Positions 57,405 through 64,000 of a stretch of 64,000 bases of DNA are shown piece after piece. The stretch is taken from assembly GCA_963693085.1 (NCBI GenBank), contig OY856409.1:505381303-505445302 (forward strand), written 5' to 3'. The position numbers were made by a program, and so were the translations under genes. Below the pieces are notes generated by a model. The model was not told the DNA's origin and searched no databases. It worked only from the letters and a program-made list of their open reading frames with translations. How positions within the stretch are numbered: the first letter of the stretch is position 1; the number at the start of each line of letters is the position of its first letter. Source of the stretch: Alisma plantago-aquatica. Lineage: Eukaryota > Streptophyta > Magnoliopsida > Alismatales > Alismataceae.

Positions 57405-60400
57405 TCCTTCCCCTCTTATAAGAATTGTGTCCTCAAAATTCCATCAAGCAAGCAAACGAATAGGATAAGCCTTTCATACGTCCATCAGGGCTCCCATGTG
57501 GCTTCACCCTTTCCATGGTGCTTCCCAAGAACCTTCATAATCTCATATTCTTCCATCTGAGTTCTTTCTTACCTTGGTATATCATACCCTCATAGGTGAC
57601 TCAGGACATTTCAGCCTCTCAAAAGCTGAATAGGTTCAGGGCTCAACACATGGCTTGGGTACCTCACATAGTACTCTAGATCAGACTCATGGAACACATT
57701 ATGCATCATGTTATCCTGAGGGGTAAGGCTAAACACAACCATCTCCACCAATCCATCTCAAATGGACCCATATATCGGGGACCCAGCTTTCTCAGTTGTA
57801 GTTTAGAGGGGTCGGATTTTCACATAACATATTCTCCCACAGTGAACTGTATGTCAGTCTGTTTTGCATTAGCTCATGACTCATGTCACCACTGGGCTCT
57901 CTATCAGCCATTGCACGATCAAAGTGACTTCATCTACACACACTGTGGTTCTTTTCTGACCTTCACGAGGCCTCCTTCACCAACATCATCTTAATGAAGT
58001 GGTGACCGACACAACCTCCTTCTAGAATTTCTTTCATCCCGATAAAGGCTATGGTGGTTAACGTCACATCTTAAGAACTGTCTCTTTATATCACCCTGAA
58101 TGATCACACATGCTCTCATCAGACCCTCTAGTCTGGATCATACTAACCATTAGTATGGGGTGCTAAACTATACTAACATCAAGTTCTTTAGGTATCTACT
58201 TCCACCTCATGGGAGTGAACCTTTAGGTCAGACTCAAGAACTTTTGAACTCACATCATGGTGTGGTTGAACCATCTCTCTCACGTGTAGTTAAACTGAAT
58301 CTATCCCTTGACAACACTCCTTTCCTTCTCATGTCATCTAGGTAGGGCGATCTACCATAACCCATATTGCATATGGACCTTCTATGGTCTTAGGAAGACT
58401 TACCACCACATCCATAGTGGTGAACTCCCATTCCTTCATGGGGATTCTTTAACCTTAAAGTCAAAGCACTGGGTTACTGGTGTTCATCCTTCACCCTTGG
58501 CTTGCATGCCACATGCTACGTGCAACTTCACATCAAGCAACCAAAGTGCTACTATCACTTACTATCTTTGTAGTTTCACGGTGTGTGGTGATCTTAAAAC
58601 CATGATCTCGTGTATGTCATGATTCCTCAAGATCGATACCTCAGAAACCCTAAGCCACTCTTATCAGGGTTCCTTCACTTTCCTTTCCAAAGAAGTACAT
58701 CTGAGGTTCTACAACCATCCTTTCATTACATCAAGGACTAAACTGGCTAACCAAACAACCATTAACTTGTTCAACATATATTGTTACATCCGAGTGCTAG
58801 CCAAAACACATCTTCTTCCAAACTTAGGGTTAGCTGAACAACCTCAACTTCTTCTAACCTCTAGCTAAACTAGGTAGCTACATCTCAACTATAGCATTCA
58901 TTACCACTTCACCTCCTTAGGTGTTAGGCAATCTTGAAGACATACTCCTCCATGTATTCCACTTATCATCTCATCTCAACTCTGGGTTTGTCTTCATCAA
59001 GAAACTTTGAGCTCATCCTCATGGTGATCAAACTCAACCTTGGTTAACTTGCAAATTCCACATAGCTCATGATATAACATCCTCACAAGAAGACTACACT
59101 ACTCCTCTTAGTGTTTCTAAACCATCCATGTATCATTCACTCCATCAAGGTATGTTATCATCTTTGTCCTCATACCTCGTAGCAATGTTCCAACTCACAT
59201 CATCTTTTATCCTTGGTGTATGGCATGCGTACTGTCCCATCTCTACCTCCCATAACAAGAGGAAATAAGCATTTGGCGGCCGTCCAAACACAAAGTTCTT
59301 CCTGTTCCAAGAGTAGAGATGATACATCCCACATTGCCAGTATACCTTCAAATCTAAGTTGAAACGTGTAACTTATGTCTCTACATCACAATCATCTTGA
59401 TATTAAAGTTACTTCCATGGAAAACTGGTCTCAAACCTACTTGGGTTTATACACAATCCTTTGTCATCTCCTCTAGGTCTATAGGGTGCTGGCACTTTTG
59501 GGGTCATCCCTCTTCCCTTATGCATCCAGAGAGTGCCCTACTCATCTTCCCTTTGGGTCCCATGAGTTCATGAAGGTGATCAATCTCCTAACCCATGGCC
59601 CTCAGACAATGATAGTTGTTACCTCCCGACCCTATGGTCATGTGCAACTAGAGAATTAGGCAACTCCTACTTCCATCGGTCTTATCCCTACCTGTCCATA
59701 GGACGGACTTAGGATTCTATCATAGTACATGTTCAACTTAGAACCTTACCCAATCCTTCATCATCTCTCTCTGCATTCTTGGGCTGTCTTTCATCCTTTC
59801 TCAGGGATCATGGCGACCTTCCTACCTTGGTTAGGCCCCATACCGGTTACCTCCACGGTAACACATCCACATGCACTTAGAGATGGTTAACTATGGGTCT
59901 ACATGTTCAGTCTCATGCCATGTACTTTTCACTTAGCTCCTCTCGATCCTATGAGACCCCTTTAGGTTCCACAAAACTGGTATACACCCTACCAAAGGGT
60001 CCCTCTCCCAGGATGGGAGGAAACTACACCTTGATAATAAGGGTCACAAACATCCTTAGGGTTTATATTCACATGAGCATGCTTAACCCAGCAACCACTA
60101 AGGCACAGGTAGACCACCTACTAAACCATGCTAGGTCATACTTGTTCTCATCCTCAAAATTGGATCAAGATCATACCTTCCCATGTCATCAACTTCATTG
60201 CGAGGGGTTCATCAAACATACCTTAAACTTAAGGGGTTTCTCTTTCCTTTAAACGTGAGAAGTACCATGCTCAAATCTACAGAAAATCAAACCTCGTCAT
60301 GAGCATCAGGTACACCACTTCCTCTCTTAGGCCTAGGAACCCTAGGTTCACTTCTCTGATGACCACTGTCTGCTCAACCTCTTAACTATGGTACACACAT

Positions 60401-61774
60401 GCATAAGGTATGACATGAACTTCATGTCATCCTCCTACTCGAGCAACACTTCAGAGTGGAGTCCTCCTCAAGGACAACCAACAAGATATAAGCCTTACAA
60501 CCTATTACTAAACCTCTTTGTGGTTTAAGGAACTCATCTTCCCCATAGATATAGAGGTATCAACAGACTCATCCTCTCTCTAGGGTATGGTTCCTCTCAT
60601 GGCAACCAGGACATTATCAACCTCCAGGAATCAACCATGATGCAACCAAAAACATCCACTTAGGTCGCATCATCCTCAACTGCCCACTTTTCCTCATACC
60701 TCAGAGTCTAGGCTTCCAACCTTCTTTCTTGAGTCATGTTCTCTCTCTCTAGAGCTAACTCCACAACCACCCTTAAAAGGTCCTCTCTTCAAGCTCATAA
60801 GAATACCTCTACAAGGGTGAATCCTAGGTTTAACTTATGTTTACTCATGATTATCTTTATGCTTATCACATAAGCTACCCATCATACTCTCCTGACCAGG
60901 GTTTCCACCTACTGCTTGCACTATTGACATATCTCGGATGCCTACTATGCCATGCACATATAAGCTCATGGGGTTTCCATAGGTTCTTCTCTAACCTCAT
61001 CAATGAAGGAGATATCCTTCACTCTAACATGCACGACCCTTCTCAGGGGTGGGTCGCCGAAGGTACTCGGTCATCCAACCTCTCATGACTCATATGGCAT
61101 CCAAGGCATGTCCATACAAATACCTGGTCTACCATGACATCTAACTCTTCATATTATCTCTCTCTAACCTTCACTTAGGGTTAGGGTTAACCTCATCCTC
61201 ATAGGATGTGCTAAGTCTCTACTTTTAATTGAGGTCTCTACCTCCAAGACTAACTCTCTCTTCTTATCCCCCTGACAAGGAGGCCTAGCCTCAAGTTTCT
61301 CCTGAGAACAATGACAACTTGTATCATGCGACCTAAGTATGTATCTATTCTTTAGTTTGCGCTTAATCTATTAAGCTTATGTCCATGACATCTTATTTAC
61401 ATGCTTTTCATTAATTTAGTGGAGGATTCCTTAGACCTTATTAACCTTACCCATACCTCAAGAGGGTGAGGAGAAGAGAGAGAAAACCCTAATCCTTAAG
61501 GTCCTTGATAGATTTTGAGTTGAGAAGGGATGAATAAGATGAGAGAGTCCTAAAGGTATCTTATTTCGAGTCATATCCTAAGACATCGGCCAGGCAGTCA
61601 CACAATTTGAGAGTCCTCATATTCTGACTAGCGGTGCAGAGGAAAATATTGCTAGCCCTCAGACGTGATCCTTTTCTAGACACCTTAGTCTTTCGGACAA
61701 TCCTCTAATAACTCCCTTGGTTCTATGAAATTTGTAAAATTTAATAATTATTAAAGATTAAATGAGGAACCCAT
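57405..61774 (-). pseudogene. Element B interior: degenerate gypsy gag-pol
   Basis: At 57755-57795 the minus strand encodes KLGPRYMGPFE, and after a frame change NVFHESDLEYYVRYPSHVLS follows (about 57640-57715), both marks of the gypsy integrase C-terminus. The other domains cannot be read because stops and shifts are frequent. The right part (about 60650-61774), missing from element A, is leader-like and shares the GTGTCTAGAAA...GGATC stretch with the element F interior. It aligns with 24682-28046 of A over the left 3.2 kb. Confidence 0.65.
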
Positions 61775-61786
61775 GCTCTGATACCA
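61775..61786 (-). other. Element B primer binding site (tRNA-iMet)
   Basis: TGGTATCAGAGC on the minus strand, two bases from the LTR end at 61789. It fixes the direction of A and B. Confidence 0.88.
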
Positions 61787-61788
61787 AT

Positions 61789-64000
61789 TGTGACGACCCC
61801 GCCTCCTGGTAACCCCCATTTAAGGGATACCGAAAGGTCAGAGCCGTTATCTAATAACCCAGATCCAAGGTTCAACAAATAATCAATAATAATTATGAAA
61901 TTCTACTAACTAAACTGGAATTTGGTATAAAATTAAAACTTTACTTACCTTTGAAAACTTTGGAAATCTATCTATCCAGAGCTTGAATTATTCTATCTAA
62001 TCCTCCTTGCACTTTATTTCTTATTTTCACAATGTGTCACTTTACTGTTTGTTCATTATAGGGTTGTACCTAAAACGCCGACAAACAAAACATCGATCAA
62101 CATACGGAGATATGCTAGTATGTGGGGACAACCAAAATTTCACAGATATGGCTAACAATCTAGTTATCACAATCAAGTTAATTAACATGCCAATTTATGC
62201 TTTTCAGTACAATCAAGTTAATTAACAAGCCAATTTATGCTTTCAGTATGACATTCTCCACCACTTTTTCCCTAACCCTGGCATCCCCACCTTAGGGTTT
62301 CTTTGGCCAATGACTTAAGGCCACCTTCTCAATCCCGAGCTTGGTGCCTGGGGTCACCCTTCATAGTGCCCGTTAGTCATTCAATATCATAGGCCACCTT
62401 CTCATTCCTGAGCTTGGTGCCTGGGGACACCACTCATGGTGCACATTAGTCTACCCATCTAGGCCTGACCTTTATGGCATCTTCCATCAGGGTGGCATGT
62501 AGGTGTAAGAATTCACTTGTATATAAAACTGTGATAGTCATAGTGACTTTATAATTGCAGTATGAACATCCAAACTGTTTAGATTGCATTCAATGCGAGG
62601 AAACATTCGGAAAACCCTCAGGAAACTAATGTGATTAATCATAATTAACCACAAACCTGTACATGTAGATTTGAGACAGAGTAGTCCAATCAATCAAGAC
62701 ATCCAATCAAGCAAGTATAAGAATCCTGAAATCACATTCAATTCCTTTTATCAAAATCTATTCAAACCATCTTGCTACTTAGGGTTTCTATTCCTTTTTA
62801 GGGTTTCTTCCTCTTTTAGGGGTTACTTTGCAATTAGGCTTTCACTTCATTTTTTACTATTTTAAACCCTAATTTAATGCAATTGATCACAAACCCTAAT
62901 TATTTCCACATCTAATCCTCAATTCTAGATTAAAGGCATACTTAACCATTAATTAAGCTCATTAAGCCTCTTTTACATTAAAGCTACTATTTTTATCCTT
63001 TTAATCCATGACAATATCATTATACGCATTTATCATCAATTCATAGTTCATTATGGTCCAATTCACATATGAACTCGATTTGCCATTAATTCCACCTTGT
63101 ATTCATGAGAAAACCCTAATTACTACATTTAGGGTATTTATCCACAAATTAGGAAATTTAATGCTCAAAATAGCTTATAACCATGAAAACTCAGTTCTAT
63201 ACATGAAATCAAATAATTAAAGCCATTAGTAGTCCTAATTACTAACATTAGGGTTTCAAGGCCCATTAAAGCCTATTTATGCACATGAAACCAATTTCGT
63301 GTAAAATTCATCTTTTTCAATCTTAATGTATCTCTTTACGATTAACAGGTTAATATAAGCTTAATCATCAATTAAACCCTACTAATCACATTAATCATAT
63401 CAAAATAGGGTTTCTTAACCTTTAATCCATTAAAGTTGATAATTTACACTACTTCTCGAATTGCAATTAGAATCAGACTTCAATTATATTTTTATTGGGT
63501 TCTTCATGTCTTTCTGATCAACTTTCATGTATTAACTTTCCTCATCCGAGTTTCCTAGCAAATTCCATGAATTTCACAAAAAGTATTACCTTCAGGCCAA
63601 TCGTGGCCTGCCACGTCAGCGCCTTCACTTCTTGTTAAATCGATCCTTTTCCTTCTCTCGCGGATCCTTCCTTGGATCTGATTGCTTGACAACCCGGTTG
63701 CCCGCTCCTCGCATCGTCTTCCTTGCGTCGATGAGGATCCCGCCCTCTGTTTCCTCTGCTCAACAGGGGAAACTCGGACCAGGCCGACGGCGGCCCCCCA
63801 GCTTCCCTCGTGGCACCTACTTGGGGCAGGTCAGGTGGCTCCCTCATCTCCTCCTGCTCATGGAGCGCCTATGCTCAGAATCATGTGATTGCAAGCCCCG
63901 AACCATGGTCTTCCTCTTGGCGCCGTCCGCAAGGGTACAACAAGACAGGGGACGGAAAGGGGGACTTGCTACTGAGGAAGAAGAGAGCTTCATGGAGAGG
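61789..64000 (-). repeat. Element B 5' LTR, cut by window end
   Basis: Collinear with 54012-56200. It carries a 40-bp tandem duplication at 62169-62247 that the other LTR lacks. The GC-rich block begins near 63640 and continues to the window edge. Confidence 0.9.

Larger units (their letters stand above)
54012..64000 (-). mobile_element. Gypsy element B, right end outside window
   Basis: 3' LTR 54012-57404, interior 57405-61788, primer binding site 61775-61786 (minus strand TGGTATCAGAGC), 5' LTR from 61789 to beyond the window. It belongs with element A but keeps the region A has lost. In minus-strand sense the LTR runs from TGTTACAACC to GTCGTCACA; the outer left end has mutated to TATAACGG. 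The target duplication on the left would be TAAAC (54007-54011); its partner is outside. The interior has no open gag or pol. Confidence 0.88.

Noticed and set aside
30906..61786. TGGTATCAGAGC sites read as tRNA genes
   Set aside because: They are only 12-base primer binding sites next to LTR ends, without tRNA structure.

Overview
The window is nuclear DNA of a flowering plant. It is AT-rich, its split genes have GT...AG introns, and nearly all of it is transposable elements stacked inside one another. The families are CACTA (En/Spm) DNA transposon, Ty1/copia, Ty3/gypsy and non-coding long-LTR elements. I see no complete host gene. The species cannot be told from the sequence.

Layout. (1) From the left edge to 16836 lies a CACTA transposon. 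It has a tnp2-type transposase pseudogene (48-2741, resuming 11792-12346) and a second, 13-exon gene (12619-16096) that joins a Transposase_24-type region to a Ulp1/C48-like peptidase domain. The transposase frame is split by a complete minus-strand copia element, here called Copia-1 (2742-11786), with 2.2-kb LTRs and a GGTTT target-site duplication. (2) From 16837 to 17037 is the start of the gag gene of an older element of the same copia family (Copia-0). That gag is interrupted by a long-LTR element, C (17038 onward). The 5' LTR of C carries a minus-strand gypsy element, A (21515-30757, target duplication GTTGG). (3) After the first 166 bp of C's 3' LTR (33195-33360) the order flips. The rest of Copia-0 (partial LTR, pol, gag; 33361-37747) and then the rest of C's 3' LTR (37748-41995) are both reversed. 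The target duplication CTATG and the gag reading frame match across 17037 and 37747, so 33361-41995 is best read as an inverted segment. (4) From 42004 to 50713 is a family of 2.9-kb LTRs in the order LTR-internal-LTR-internal-LTR (element F). (5) From 50714 to 54011 is a non-LTR island with a tRNA-like/SINE-like sequence, an orphan exon-like ORF, microsatellites and a receptor-kinase gene fragment. (6) From 54012 to the right edge is a second minus-strand gypsy element of the A type (element B).

Relative ages follow from the nesting. Copia-0 is oldest, CACTA and C inserted into it, and Copia-1 and A inserted into those. No element here looks autonomous. Coding regions carry stops and frameshifts, or are absent. 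The Ulp1-like segment of the CACTA gene is the longest part without a visible break apart from gene 2's other open exons. The most unusual signals are the inversion diagnosed by a split target site, the roughly 21-bp-spaced palindromic arrays in Copia-1, the tandem F array, and the intact-looking peptidase module. No new defence or regulatory system can be claimed from this sequence alone.
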